Shown here in pieces: positions 7,334 through 14,847 of a stretch of 24,327 nt of DNA. The stretch is from a virus. The first letter of the stretch is position 1. Every line of letters starts with the position of its first letter. The position numbers and the translations under genes were made by a program. The stretch covers positions 1 to 24,327 of the IMG/VR virus record IMGVR_UViG_3300027973_002084, one strand, 5' to 3'. The notes beneath the pieces were generated by a model. That model did not search any database and was not told the origin of the DNA. It was given only the letters and a program-made list of their open reading frames with translations.

Positions 7334-8306
7334 TGAGTTTACCTACGGCATCCATGTAATTTTGTATATTTTTTTGTGAAGGAGTGTAAAAAGCTATATT
7401 TTCTGGCATATAACCCAGATTTGCTAAAGTTTCAATTTCCTCTTTGTCTTTAGTTAGTAAATGTTTTCCGCTTTGCGGGTTATAAAAACGTTGAATAGGA
7501 ACGGCCCCTTCTGTCTCTTTGGTGTACGCCTCACCAACTACTCCTTCCAAAGAATAACCTCCTCTAATTGCAGATTCTTTTTCTTCTTCACTTATTGTGT
7601 ATAAATGGTTTCTACCTGTAGGACTATACAAACGGTATACGTCAGCTGCTTCCTTAACTAAATTAGAATCTGAAAACAAATCAAATCCGCTTTCCTCATT
7701 TTCTTTTGTAAAACCTGTTAAATCTTCTTTGCTTGGATCTGCCGTAAAGAAGTGACTTGCACTCGTCGGGTTATAGTAACGCTCCATTCTTATCAACTGA
7801 GGGAGCGAAGGAGTTTTCTCTTCTGGCAACACATCTGTTTCATCTGTTACTTCTGGTTTATAATTGCCGAAGGATGTTGGTTGACCGTTTGCATTATCTG
7901 AATCCTTTGTTTTATCCTGTGTGGCAGCTAAAGATGGTAAATTTGCGTCATTAGTGAAGCTAGGAATGTTTCCTGTGTTAGGGCTTATAGCCTTAAAAAT
8001 AGGAAGATCTGCATAATCTATATTTGGATTAACGCGAGCTGATGCAGGTGATGAAAAAGTTGGTGTTGTTGAAGTTGGTGTTGTTGAAGTTGGTGTCGTT
8101 GAAGTTGGTGTTGTTGAAGTTGGTGTCGTTGAAGTTGGTGTTGTTGAAGTTGGTGTTGTTGAAGTTGGTGTTGTTGAAGTTGGTGTTGTTGAAGTTGGTG
8201 TCGAAAAAGTTGTTTCTTCTTGTTGATTTTTATAGCCTAAAACACCACCTTTTCGGTTAGCAGGCTTACTTCCTTTTTGAAAAAATATATCTCCTGCAAA
8301 ACGCAT
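7320..8306 (-). CDS. Probable virion/adhesion protein: TPTST repeats plus DUF5648-like repeats
   Basis: A 328 aa protein in three parts. Residues 1-30 carry 'MRFAGDIFF...KGGVLGY', a motif shared with two neighbouring genes. Residues ~35-85 are nine tandem copies of a Thr/Pro/Ser pentapeptide, a likely extended stalk. After a disordered linker, residues ~175-320 hold three repeats around 'YYNPTSASHFFT', 'LYSPTGRNHLYT' and 'FYNPQSGKHLLT', with the R-x-YN-P-x-xG-x-H-x-x-T signature of DUF5648-type repeats, which occur in surface and cell-wall-binding proteins. The likely role is a tail-associated or decoration protein that binds host surface material. The family is recognised from memory; the virion role is inferred. 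Confidence 0.75.
   Translation of the reverse strand: MRFAGDIFFQKGSKPANRKGGVLGYKNQQEETTFSTPTSTTPTSTTPTSTTPTSTTPTSTTPTSTTPTSTTPTSTTPTSTTPTFSSPASARVNPNIDYADLPIFKAISPNTGNIPSFTNDANLPSLAATQDKTKDSDNANGQPTSFGNYKPEVTDETDVLPEEKTPSLPQLIRMERYYNPTSASHFFTADPSKEDLTGFTKENEESGFDLFSDSNLVKEAADVYRLYSPTGRNHLYTISEEEKESAIRGGYSLEGVVGEAYTKETEGAVPIQRFYNPQSGKHLLTKDKEEIETLANLGYMPENIAFYTPSQKNIQNYMDAVGKLNVLK
8059..8208. repeat. 15-bp tandem repeat, about 10 units, in-frame
   Basis: Nine near-identical units of GTTGGTGTTGTTGAA (plus-strand reading) run from 8059 to 8193, with a tenth degenerate unit to ~8208. Two units (at 8089 and 8119) carry a GTC-for-GTT change that is silent in the protein. On the coding strand each unit encodes one Thr-Pro-Thr-Ser-Thr. 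Copy number could vary by slippage. Confidence 0.95.
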
Positions 8307-8326
8307 TGTCTTTTTTTTTCTACTTT

Positions 8327-8337
8327 ATGTTAGCAAG
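8327..8337 (-). promoter_or_regulatory. Shared upstream element CTTGCTAACAT
   Basis: The 11-mer CTTGCTAACAT (minus strand) lies 20 bases before the 328 aa gene and recurs at 9728-9738, 22 bases before the 56 aa gene, in both cases followed by an A-rich spacer. The core GCTAAC also occurs upstream of the 382 aa gene. It is a candidate late promoter or leader element. Confidence 0.4.
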
Positions 8338-8357
8338 GCCATTCTAGTTTTTCCTTG

Positions 8358-9506
8358 TTATCCGACTTTAGCCTTTAGTTGGTCATAAATACCTCCTCCT
8401 CCTGGGGCGTTTTGCTCTCTAAGCAAATTTGTAGCTGCATTTAAATAGTCAAAAATTTCTTTATCTGAGTAACCAGCTTCTTTTGCTGCTTCCAAATCTT
8501 CTCCTCCGAAGTATTTATCGCTTATTCCATATTCAATTGAGATAGGTCGTCTTTCGCCTTGATTAGCGCTTGGTTCTGGAGCATTTACAAACGGTTGTTG
8601 ATCTGACAAATTACTTGTATAGTCGGGTATCGGATCTGGTTTATTCTTGTACTGATGAAAAGCTGGGTTTAATTGATCGTAAACTCCCCCTCCTCCTTTT
8701 ACATTTTGTTCTCTTAATAAATTTGGATTAGCATCTAAATATTTTAAAATGTCAGCGTCCGAGTGACCAGCTTCTCGTGCCGCTTCTAGATCTTCTCCTC
8801 CAAAATAATACTTATTTATTCCATAACCAGTGGAGATTGGGTTTTTTGTCCTTGCCTGCTCAATAATTGATGGCGCGTGGACAAAAGCCTGGTTTTCTCT
8901 AGAATCGTCAGGTTGAGAGTCGTCGTTAGATGTTGACGAGGAAGATTCAGTAGGTGGGTTTATTGAGGGCGAGGTACCTCCCGGGGGAGTAAAAGCAGGA
9001 GGGGTAGTTACTTTTGGAGTATTTTCAGGAGCAGGAGGGGCGGTTACTTTTGGAGTATCTCCAGTAGTAGGTAAGAACTCTGTAGGGGGAGGAGTAACTT
9101 TATCCGGTCTTGCATATCTTATAACACCCCCTTTTTGGTGCTCTGGTTTGTTATAGTTAAGTCTGCCTTCTTGTATGTTAAATCTATCGCCTGCATATTG
9201 AGGTTTAACAAACTGATCAAAAAAATCTTGTCCTAAAGAATCTAAAAATTGTTTAGTTGAAGCGTCAATATCTGCCTCTGGAAAAGAAGTTGTATTATTT
9301 GTATTTGTTGGGGAGGTTTCCTCTGTTGATGAAGCAGGGCCTTCACCAGCCATACGAATTGGTTCGGGATCTTCTTGTTCTGTTATACCAAGAGCTTTTT
9401 TTTCTTCCGGCGTGGACAAATCTAAATAGTTTTCTGGGAACATTGTATCCCCAGCCGAAAAAGGCTTACCTGGTTCTAATCGTTTTCCACCGAAAAAATA
9501 AGCCAC
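8358..9506 (-). CDS. Probable virion protein with duplicated GGGGxYDQL domain
   Basis: A 382 aa likely structural protein. It opens with 'MAYFFGGKRLEPGKPF' and 'AGDTMF', has 'YAGDRF...KGGVIRY' near residues 104-131, then a Pro/Thr-rich disordered linker, and ends in two copies of a ~55 aa domain: 'YGI-x-x-YFGGEDLEAA-x-EAG-S' through 'LLREQN' to 'GGGG(V/I)YDQL'. I recall similar domains in marine cyanophage virion proteins; this is from memory. The start is GTG, 28 bases after the stop of the 56 aa gene, with no clear Shine-Dalgarno. It is followed by the DUF5648-like gene. Tail or fibre location is inferred from architecture. Confidence 0.75.
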   Translation of the reverse strand: MAYFFGGKRLEPGKPFSAGDTMFPENYLDLSTPEEKKALGITEQEDPEPIRMAGEGPASSTEETSPTNTNNTTSFPEADIDASTKQFLDSLGQDFFDQFVKPQYAGDRFNIQEGRLNYNKPEHQKGGVIRYARPDKVTPPPTEFLPTTGDTPKVTAPPAPENTPKVTTPPAFTPPGGTSPSINPPTESSSSTSNDDSQPDDSRENQAFVHAPSIIEQARTKNPISTGYGINKYYFGGEDLEAAREAGHSDADILKYLDANPNLLREQNVKGGGGVYDQLNPAFHQYKNKPDPIPDYTSNLSDQQPFVNAPEPSANQGERRPISIEYGISDKYFGGEDLEAAKEAGYSDKEIFDYLNAATNLLREQNAPGGGGIYDQLKAKVG

Positions 9507-9534
9507 GAGATAAATACTTGAAGAAGGTTAACAG

Positions 9535-9705
9535 TTAGCTGATTGTCCTTGAGACAGAAGTAGCATCTGTCTTAGGTTGCTCTTTTTTAACTTTTACAGC
9601 CGGTTTATATACATTTTTTAAGTCAGGGAAGTAACGAGTCAGAGTAGAGGGGTTTTCCTCTTCTTGTTCTACGGCCTGACTAAAAGTATCTCCCGCAAAG
9701 CGCAT
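9535..9705 (-). CDS. Small AGDxF-motif protein (56 aa)
   Basis: A 56 aa protein starting 'MRFAGDTFSQAVEQEEENPS' and ending in a Lys/Thr-rich tail. Its first seven residues nearly repeat the start of the 328 aa protein, and the same 11-mer (CTTGCTAACAT) lies 22 bases before its ATG. It precedes the 382 aa gene by 28 bases. The shared N-terminal tag suggests all three products go to the same place, probably the virion. No known family. Confidence 0.65.
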   Translation of the reverse strand: MRFAGDTFSQAVEQEEENPSTLTRYFPDLKNVYKPAVKVKKEQPKTDATSVSRTIS

Positions 9706-9739
9706 GGGTTTTTTTTAGTTCTGTTCCATGTTAGCAAGT

Positions 9740-10021
9740 TTACAAGCTAATTCTTCTGGTCATAAATCTGTGTAGTTTGTGTCCTTTACGAACTACTATA
9801 TCTAGAGTTTTTGCACGAAGAGAAGCTTCTTCGTAAGTATTAAACCATTCTGCGTCGTCTCGTTCGGAACAGTAACTAACGACCGTATTGTCTTGTAAAA
9901 ATGAACGTAAGTAGTCTCCATCTAGGTTTTGGATAACCCACGCCTCTCGAAGTGTTAACTCAGGTTTTGCAGCCATTTCAACCTGTGTTGAAAATAAAGA
10001 TTTCTCTGCAAGTTTAGTCAT
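9740..10021 (-). CDS. Hypothetical protein coupled to PolA
   Basis: A 93 aa protein of unknown function. The ATG at 10021 forms an ATGA overlap with the TGA of the polymerase gene, which favours this start over one four codons upstream and implies translational coupling. It contains 'WVIQNLDGDYLRSF' and 'DDAEWFNTYEEASLRA', reading as a short beta-rich module followed by a helix, like small domains that interpret residue-by-residue display data, with no catalytic motif. A polymerase accessory role is only a guess from coupling. Confidence 0.75.
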   Translation of the reverse strand: MTKLAEKSLFSTQVEMAAKPELTLREAWVIQNLDGDYLRSFLQDNTVVSYCSERDDAEWFNTYEEASLRAKTLDIVVRKGHKLHRFMTRRISL

Positions 10022-11913
10022 TTTGCGGCCCATGAACTTCCTACAGAAGCGTCAGCAGAAGAAGGAACTGATTTTAAAACTGTTTCAGCCGATTTAATCA
10101 TGGTTGTCTCAAGAATCTCTTTATAAGTCTCAGCTAATTCTTCTTTTACTTCAAGTACCAATTCATCGTGGACAGCAGCGACCAATCGAACATCTTCATT
10201 TAAATGTTTGTTTAAATCCGCGATTGCCAACTTTAAAATATCAGCCCCACTTCCTTGGATTAGTGTGTTGGCGCTGCACATCATTGTCGCATCATCGTAA
10301 CTTAATAGCCGTCGTCTTCCGCAAGCTGTTCGAATATAAGCCCAACCTTCTTGTACCAGAGATGCTCTTTCTTGGTGCCACGCCCGTAAACGAGGGTAAG
10401 CCAAATGAAATGCCGCGTGGGCAATCTTAGCTTCTGATAAACTAATCATCTTTCCGCTTTGAGCAGCATACGTTTTATATTTTCGGTAACCCATACCGTA
10501 CAAGAGAGCAAAGTTCAGAGTCTTACCTTCTTGCCTCTGCTCCTTTGTAACCGAAGAAATGTCAATTTTATATATCAGGCTGGCAGTTAAGGTGTGTAAG
10601 TCAATGTTTTTAACGAAAGCTTCTTTCATCTGAGCTATGTTTATGAGCTCCGCACCGAGGCGTAACTCGATTTGAGCCCAGTCACAAATAACCAACTTAT
10701 AACCTGGAGCGGCAATAAAGCATTCTCTAAAATCTTTTGACCTTGGAACTTGCTGAATGTTTACTGCATAAACTGTTTTTCCCTGTGTTTTAGTTGTTTT
10801 AGGGGATCCATTGCTGGTAAAACGTCCGGAGTTTGCACCAACTTGGTTGTAACCAGAGTGTATCCTGTGGGTTACAGGGTTTATATTACTAATTAATTTA
10901 TTTACATGCTCTAATCGAGTCTCAATTTTAGTTCGTTCTCGGTACAGAATCAAGGTTGAGTCTTCGCTATCAAACTCAGAAAGGGCGATTTGGTTAAGCG
11001 TGGTCTTGCCCGTCGTGGCATCTTTAGGCAACTCGATATTGCAAGAACTAAAGACATTGACAATCTGGGCTGTTGATCCGGGGTTGAATTCTTTCTTTGG
11101 TTTTTTTCCAACAGCAATAGAACCGTCACTAGACCTTGGAAGTTTGCAATCTTCTGGAAGTCTAGAGTCAAGTTCGTTAATAAACTGTTCGGTTTTTGCA
11201 ACCAGTTCATCCTCAATACGTTTACGCAACACCATTAATTTCGTTACATCAACCCCAAATCCTGTGTGACACATTAAAGCCACAGGGCGAACACACTGCG
11301 ACTCGACGCTATAAATAGGAGTTAAATTTTCTTCACGCAGCTCTTCCAGTTGATCTGCGGCAATGCGTGGCAGTACGTCAACGTCTTTTGCTGCATACTC
11401 TATTTGTTCTAACGTTAGTTCGGGTTGAGACCAATCTGTTCGACGCTGCTCTTTATCGAGTTCAATGTTAAGACGCCTTAGTGCGATGGCTTTTAAACTG
11501 CACGACAAATCCGCAAAGTAAGGTTTTTGAGCTTGAGGACTAATCTTTTTTTCTTTAAAACCTGAACGCAATACACGCTCAGCAATGTAAGTATCATAAA
11601 TCTTGTTTTTAAAATCAATTCCTAACTCATATAAGAACTGCAAGTCAAAATTTAAATTTTGACCAATTATCATTTCGCGGGACTCTATTAACTCCTTTAA
11701 CGCGCTGTCAGCTTGAACTTTAAATAAGTCAAAAACATAAACAATACGATCCTCATCAGTTGGATTGCTGTCACACAACTGGAGTAAACGCGGTTTAGCC
11801 AATCTTGCTTGTAGCCCTGTTGTTTCGAAGTCAAGGCAAATCTTTTTATGTTGGGTAAGAATTCCAATGGCTTCGGTGTACGTATCGGGTGTTGTTATGT
11901 AGTTGATGTGCAT
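10018..11913 (-). CDS. polA: Family A DNA polymerase with 3'-5' exonuclease
   Basis: A 631 aa replicative or repair polymerase without a 5' nuclease domain, typical of phage family A enzymes. The proofreading domain is complete: Exo I 'DFETTG' (Asp28, Glu30), Exo II 'NLNFDLQFL' and Exo III 'YAAKDVD'. The polymerase domain has motif A 'ICDWAQIELRLGAEL', motif B 'RQEGKTLNFALLYGMGY' and motif C 'AAVHDELVLEV'. In motif B the residue equivalent to E. coli Phe762 is Phe (KTLNF). It follows a hairpin/T-rich terminator-like element and is coupled to the downstream 93 aa gene. It works with the primase-helicase and SSB encoded nearby. Confidence 0.95.
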   Translation of the reverse strand: MHINYITTPDTYTEAIGILTQHKKICLDFETTGLQARLAKPRLLQLCDSNPTDEDRIVYVFDLFKVQADSALKELIESREMIIGQNLNFDLQFLYELGIDFKNKIYDTYIAERVLRSGFKEKKISPQAQKPYFADLSCSLKAIALRRLNIELDKEQRRTDWSQPELTLEQIEYAAKDVDVLPRIAADQLEELREENLTPIYSVESQCVRPVALMCHTGFGVDVTKLMVLRKRIEDELVAKTEQFINELDSRLPEDCKLPRSSDGSIAVGKKPKKEFNPGSTAQIVNVFSSCNIELPKDATTGKTTLNQIALSEFDSEDSTLILYRERTKIETRLEHVNKLISNINPVTHRIHSGYNQVGANSGRFTSNGSPKTTKTQGKTVYAVNIQQVPRSKDFRECFIAAPGYKLVICDWAQIELRLGAELINIAQMKEAFVKNIDLHTLTASLIYKIDISSVTKEQRQEGKTLNFALLYGMGYRKYKTYAAQSGKMISLSEAKIAHAAFHLAYPRLRAWHQERASLVQEGWAYIRTACGRRRLLSYDDATMMCSANTLIQGSGADILKLAIADLNKHLNEDVRLVAAVHDELVLEVKEELAETYKEILETTMIKSAETVLKSVPSSADASVGSSWAAK

Positions 11914-11919
11914 TAGAAG

Positions 11920-11970
11920 TTTAAAAGAAAATAGTAAAGGCGCCCCCGCAATGCAAACCGCAAGGACGCC
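11920..11970 (-). terminator. Hairpin and T-rich run upstream of polA (candidate terminator)
   Basis: On the minus strand GGCGTCC (11970-11964) pairs with GGGCGCC (11945-11939), 7 bp with one G-U, and an 18-base loop; TTTACTATTTTCTTTT follows. It lies after the 81 aa gene and 26 bases before the polA ATG, so it may end the upstream transcript or attenuate polA. The GCGGGG core resembles leader elements near 17806, 20656 and 23112. Confidence 0.45.
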
Positions 11971-11983
11971 GCAGACCTAAAAG

Positions 11984-12229
11984 TTAATAAACGTCGTTTT
12001 GCTCTTCGGATTCTTCTTCCAGTTCAGGAACTACATAAGAAAGTAGTTCCATAAACTTCCCCGTCTCACCTGTGTGGTAATCAATGTTATGACAGATTGC
12101 TCCTCGGAAACAATCCATAATCTCCTCTGGTTCTAAGTCGTCAATGAACTCCCCAATAGTTTCGTTGAAGGCATCGAAACAAATTTCAGTGAGAGTTTTC
12201 GAAGTTCTAGGATAATTTAGAGTCTCCAT
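11984..12229 (-). CDS. Small acidic hypothetical protein
   Basis: An 81 aa acidic protein, probably helical, with 'EFIDDLEPEEIMDCFRGAI' and a Glu-rich tail (PELEEESEEQNDVY). It begins 4 bases after the 259 aa gene stops, so the two are co-transcribed. No motif identifies a function. Confidence 0.75.
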   Translation of the reverse strand: METLNYPRTSKTLTEICFDAFNETIGEFIDDLEPEEIMDCFRGAICHNIDYHTGETGKFMELLSYVVPELEEESEEQNDVY

Positions 12230-12233
12230 TCGA

Positions 12234-13013
12234 TCAAGCCTGACGAGATTTGTAGAAGTTTACAAGGTATGTTTCAATGTCTCCCCACATTTCTTTAACT
12301 TGATTTCCCTTGTCGGTTAGTTTAAATGTGTAGAACATCCGCTTCATCGCTTCAGCTTTGGAGCTAGCGTCCTCTCGTCGTGAACCACAGGAATATTGCT
12401 GACGAAGAGACAGCAGCCCATTACTGTCGCAATAGAGCAAGCCCGAACGAAGAGAGATGTATAAAGGGCAGACGTAGAAAGAATCACGACGAGGGGTTCC
12501 GGGAGAAAGTTCAGTTGGCTCAAATACTTTACTAGCGTTCTTTTTAAACCCGCGATACACCGCTGACGTGGATTTGATTCGGTATTCCGAAGAACACTTA
12601 TTTACAAACTCCACTGCTATATCGCGTATTGCGCGATAATCTGTTGTTGTACAAAGGTGGAGCAATAAAGCTGCGCCTGCACTACGGTAACTAACAGACT
12701 TATTTATTTCCTCTACAATGTCTAGAGGATCTTTTGATGTTTCGAGTTTTTTTGTGCTTGGTTTGTTTTTAACCAAAGCAGAATATTTAGGAGTTGCTTT
12801 TTCAGATGTAGCTAGCTTAAAAGCTAGGGATGCCAGCGCGGAACTCTTTTGCTCTACGCTTAGGCTAAACAGCTTGTCACTGTCCATTATTTTGACATCG
12901 ATCAGAGTTTCAAGGTCGATCTCAAAAGGTTGCTTTGCTTTAGCAGCTTTCATTAAAGCCGCTGCTTCTGGGTTTTCCAGGGTGCAACCCTGGTATTTGA
13001 ACTTGATGTCCAT
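12234..13013 (-). CDS. Hypothetical protein, first gene of polA-side operon
   Basis: A 259 aa protein not recognised. The N-terminal ~90 residues are Lys/Ala-rich and helical; the C-terminal half has conserved-looking blocks 'SFYVCPLYISLRSGLLYC' and 'FYTFKLTDKGNQVKEMWGDI', the latter reminiscent of winged-helix segments, without a firm match. A TTGACA-16-TACATT promoter lies 23 bases before the ATG, divergent from the plus-strand pair at 13137. It probably heads the transcript that includes the 81 aa gene. Confidence 0.8.
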   Translation of the reverse strand: MDIKFKYQGCTLENPEAAALMKAAKAKQPFEIDLETLIDVKIMDSDKLFSLSVEQKSSALASLAFKLATSEKATPKYSALVKNKPSTKKLETSKDPLDIVEEINKSVSYRSAGAALLLHLCTTTDYRAIRDIAVEFVNKCSSEYRIKSTSAVYRGFKKNASKVFEPTELSPGTPRRDSFYVCPLYISLRSGLLYCDSNGLLSLRQQYSCGSRREDASSKAEAMKRMFYTFKLTDKGNQVKEMWGDIETYLVNFYKSRQA

Positions 13014-13035
13014 AAGAAAGTCCGTTTACAAGGTC

Positions 13036-13063
13036 AATGTAATGGGTGTAAATATAGTGTCAA
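13036..13063 (-). promoter_or_regulatory. Promoter for 259 aa gene
   Basis: On the minus strand a perfect TTGACA (13063-13058), a 16-base spacer and TACATT (13041-13036) precede the ATG at 13013. The same TACATT -10 occurs at the 20580 gene. Confidence 0.55.
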
Positions 13064-13085
13064 GCCGCTTCATAAAAATTTAATA

Positions 13086-13099
13086 TTTGTTTAAACAAA
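13086..13099. promoter_or_regulatory. 14-bp perfect palindrome (candidate operator)
   Basis: TTTGTTTAAACAAA is a perfect palindrome covering the -35 of the rightward promoter and lying between two divergent promoters. That is the usual place for a repressor site. Confidence 0.5.
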
Positions 13100-13115
13100 G
13101 GAGCGAGGCTATAAT
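13087..13115 (+). promoter_or_regulatory. Sigma70-type promoter for plus-strand pair
   Basis: TTGTTT (13087-13092), 17 bases and a consensus TATAAT (13110-13115) lie 21 bases before the ATG at 13137. Confidence 0.65.
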
Positions 13116-13136
13116 TTTTTAAGAAGAAACCATTTG

Positions 13137-13376
13137 ATGCAAGACGAAGCGGCTACTTTTTTAGACATGTATCTTATGGATCACCCTGAAATCCTCGCAG
13201 AAGAGCAGTTAATTGCTAGTTCCCCTAGCTTTGATTTACGTTTACCACGACTCCCAGGTAATCAAGATGTTCAAGGTATCCCAAATGCAACACCAGAACT
13301 TTTAAGGCGTCTTCAAGAACGTAAGATAAGAAATCCTGGAGGCCAAGATTTACCGGGATTTCTAAAATCAGTATGA
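13137..13376 (+). CDS. Hypothetical plus-strand protein
   Basis: A 79 aa protein of unknown function. The ATG at 13137 is preferred over the adjacent TTG. The N-terminal third is acidic and helical ('DEAATFLDMYLMDHPEILAE'), the rest Pro/Arg/Leu-rich ('LRLPRLPGNQDVQGIP', 'LLRRLQERKIRNPGG'). It has the best promoter in the window and couples by ATGA to the next small gene. The orientation, shared with the 21390-22105 block and nblA, suggests a timing different from the surrounding minus genes. Confidence 0.7.
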   Translation: MQDEAATFLDMYLMDHPEILAEEQLIASSPSFDLRLPRLPGNQDVQGIPNATPELLRRLQERKIRNPGGQDLPGFLKSV

Positions 13377-13552
13377 GCTTAACACCAGAAAAACATCAAA
13401 GCATTGAAAGCCTGGCTAGGGCACTTAGAAATTTAGATAGTTACGATGATTGGACTTATGGGACAGAGGTAATACCTAACGATCGGACGTGGTGCCAACT
13501 TAAACACGAAATGAACAGTGAACAACAAGTAAGCCAAACCGTAGTTAAATAA
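13373..13552 (+). CDS. Hypothetical plus-strand protein (59 aa)
   Basis: A 59 aa protein starting 'MSLTPEKHQSIESLARALRN', containing 'DSYDDWTYGTEVIPNDRTWC'. Its ATG overlaps the TGA of the previous gene (ATGA), indicating coupling. No known family. It ends 54 bases before the convergent 152 aa gene; no clear hairpin terminator is seen in that gap. Confidence 0.65.
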   Translation: MSLTPEKHQSIESLARALRNLDSYDDWTYGTEVIPNDRTWCQLKHEMNSEQQVSQTVVK

Positions 13553-13606
13553 AAAAAAGAGTGTAGGTCAGTTTATAAACGAACTAATGACATAAAAATA
13601 TGCAAA

Positions 13607-14065
13607 TTAACCAGCACAAATTTCTTTGTAAATATTAGGTACATTTGTTATCCACGTATCAACATCCCTAGCTATTGTTTTTGATAAATTTTCAATTTCT
13701 ACAATGTCAAATATTAAAGAAGTCTCTACTTCGGCAAATGTTTTAACTCCATAGAGTGTCTCCAAGTAAGAACTTACATGTAAACCAACAGTATAAAAAG
13801 AATTTTCTTCGCTCCATAAATTAATAGTGAATATTCTTTGTTTAAAGTTATATGCAATACAAGATTCTTTATATTTAAAAACATAGTCGTCTCCTTCAGT
13901 CTGGGATTTTGTGTTTACGGAAGTCCATAACGAAGCCATTATCCAGTTAGCTAAACTTTCAATACTGGAATCCCAATAATATATATTTTTTATAAGCTTT
14001 ATTTCCGTAGCTGCGTCCCTTTTACTTGGCTCTAGTAAAACCGAATTTACATCAGTGTGTTTCAC
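13607..14065 (-). CDS. Hypothetical protein
   Basis: A 152 aa protein, Ile/Ser/Thr-rich, with 'YYWDSSIESLANWIMASLW' and 'VFKYKESCIAYNFKQRIFTI'. No catalytic motif or membrane segment is evident. The start is GTG and overlaps the TGA of the 87 aa gene (GTGA), so the two are coupled. It is the last gene of the leftward operon before the plus-strand pair. Confidence 0.75.
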   Translation of the reverse strand: MKHTDVNSVLLEPSKRDAATEIKLIKNIYYWDSSIESLANWIMASLWTSVNTKSQTEGDDYVFKYKESCIAYNFKQRIFTINLWSEENSFYTVGLHVSSYLETLYGVKTFAEVETSLIFDIVEIENLSKTIARDVDTWITNVPNIYKEICAG

Positions 14066-14325
14066 ACTACGTCATCCAAGTGTTCGTTTGCTTTGTTCAA
14101 CAAATAATGTTTTACTAACGTTAAGGTTTGATTATGTTTATCGTCTTTATCACTAGTTAAATCAATAACCAATTCCTCAGCTAAGGTTCTAAAAACCGCA
14201 GCCATTGGTTCTCGCGCTTCTCGTTGCCACGCACTTTTTGAGCTAACACCTAGATTAAATTTTACGTTATTAAACACGGTACAACAGTGGTCAAGAAGTG
14301 AATCGCAAATTTGAGAGTCGTCCAT
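14062..14325 (-). CDS. Hypothetical protein
   Basis: An 87 aa mostly helical protein ('REPMAAVFRTLAEELVIDL', 'LTLVKHYLLNKANEHLDD'). It shows no recognisable domain. It begins 28 bases after the HNH remnant gene and is coupled by GTGA to the 152 aa gene. Confidence 0.7.
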   Translation of the reverse strand: MDDSQICDSLLDHCCTVFNNVKFNLGVSSKSAWQREAREPMAAVFRTLAEELVIDLTSDKDDKHNQTLTLVKHYLLNKANEHLDDVV

Positions 14326-14353
14326 TAGTTTGTCTGTGTGTTGTTTAGTAAAT

Positions 14354-14566
14354 TTAACGAACTAACTTTTTATTTTCTTTAAGTTTGGCAATAATGTCGT
14401 CACAGTTGTATTTTTTTCCAAGAAGCTGAACAACATAATGTTTTTTAGTTTTATATAAGGTTCCAGCTTTTTCACCCGGAGCAATACGTCCGTTTCTCTT
14501 TTTCCATCTTAGACCGCTATAAATAGCGGAGTCCAAGTAAAAATACTCAGAAAAGTCAGGAGTCAT
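14354..14566 (-). CDS. HNH-associated domain remnant (70 aa)
   Basis: A 70 aa protein with 'SGLRWKKRNGRIAPGEKAG' followed by 'HYVVQLLGKKYNCDDIIAKL'. This is the order seen at the N-terminus of phage HNH/AP2-type homing endonucleases (sGLrWk, aGk-AG, Y-v-l-gk-Y-aHRi-w-l). The His-Arg at the usual HNH entry is replaced by 'CDDI' and the rest of the nuclease is absent, so it is either a stand-alone DNA-binding domain or a decayed endonuclease. The ATG at 14566 begins just before the domain. Confidence 0.65.
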   Translation of the reverse strand: MTPDFSEYFYLDSAIYSGLRWKKRNGRIAPGEKAGTLYKTKKHYVVQLLGKKYNCDDIIAKLKENKKLVR

Positions 14567-14601
14567 AATAAAGAATACGTAATAAATAAAAGTCTTACTT
14601 T

Positions 14602-14847
14602 TTAAAAAACACACACACTGTTTTTTCCTTCGTCCTCTTCCTCTGCCCACACCCAGTTTGAATTGTCAAACAGACTGTCGAGGTCTGAGCGCCCTTCAGC
14701 GTACTGCCACTTGTCTAACAACGAGTCAGCAAAACGGCCTATCATCAACTCTAGTGGAGGATCTGGATGGTCTATGCGAGCTGAAGCTTGAGTGTCGCGC
14801 CAAAGCTCTAGGATTTGATCTTCAGAAGGTCGTGGCATGGTGATCAC
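14602..14847 (-). CDS. Small hypothetical protein coupled to the VWA gene
   Basis: An 81 aa protein (78 aa if it starts at the ATG at 14838). The GTG at 14847 overlaps the TGA of the VWA gene as GTGA. It contains 'SEDQILELWRDTQASARIDH' and a tryptophan-rich acidic end ('NSNWVWAEEEDEG'). No known family. Tight coupling makes it a possible accessory of the RavA/ViaA-like operon. Confidence 0.65.
   Translation of the reverse strand: MITMPRPSEDQILELWRDTQASARIDHPDPPLELMIGRFADSLLDKWQYAEGRSDLDSLFDNSNWVWAEEEDEGKNSVCVF

Noticed and set aside
8059-8208. CRISPR-like repeat array
   Set aside because: Units are contiguous 15-mers with no spacers and encode an in-frame pentapeptide.
8042-8260. 72 aa Leu/Lys/Val repeat frame on the plus strand
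   Set aside because: Produced by the 15-bp tandem repeat read on the wrong strand; low-complexity artefact.
12718-13083. 121 aa plus-strand open frame
   Set aside because: Antisense to the 259 aa gene and its promoter; no start signal of its own.
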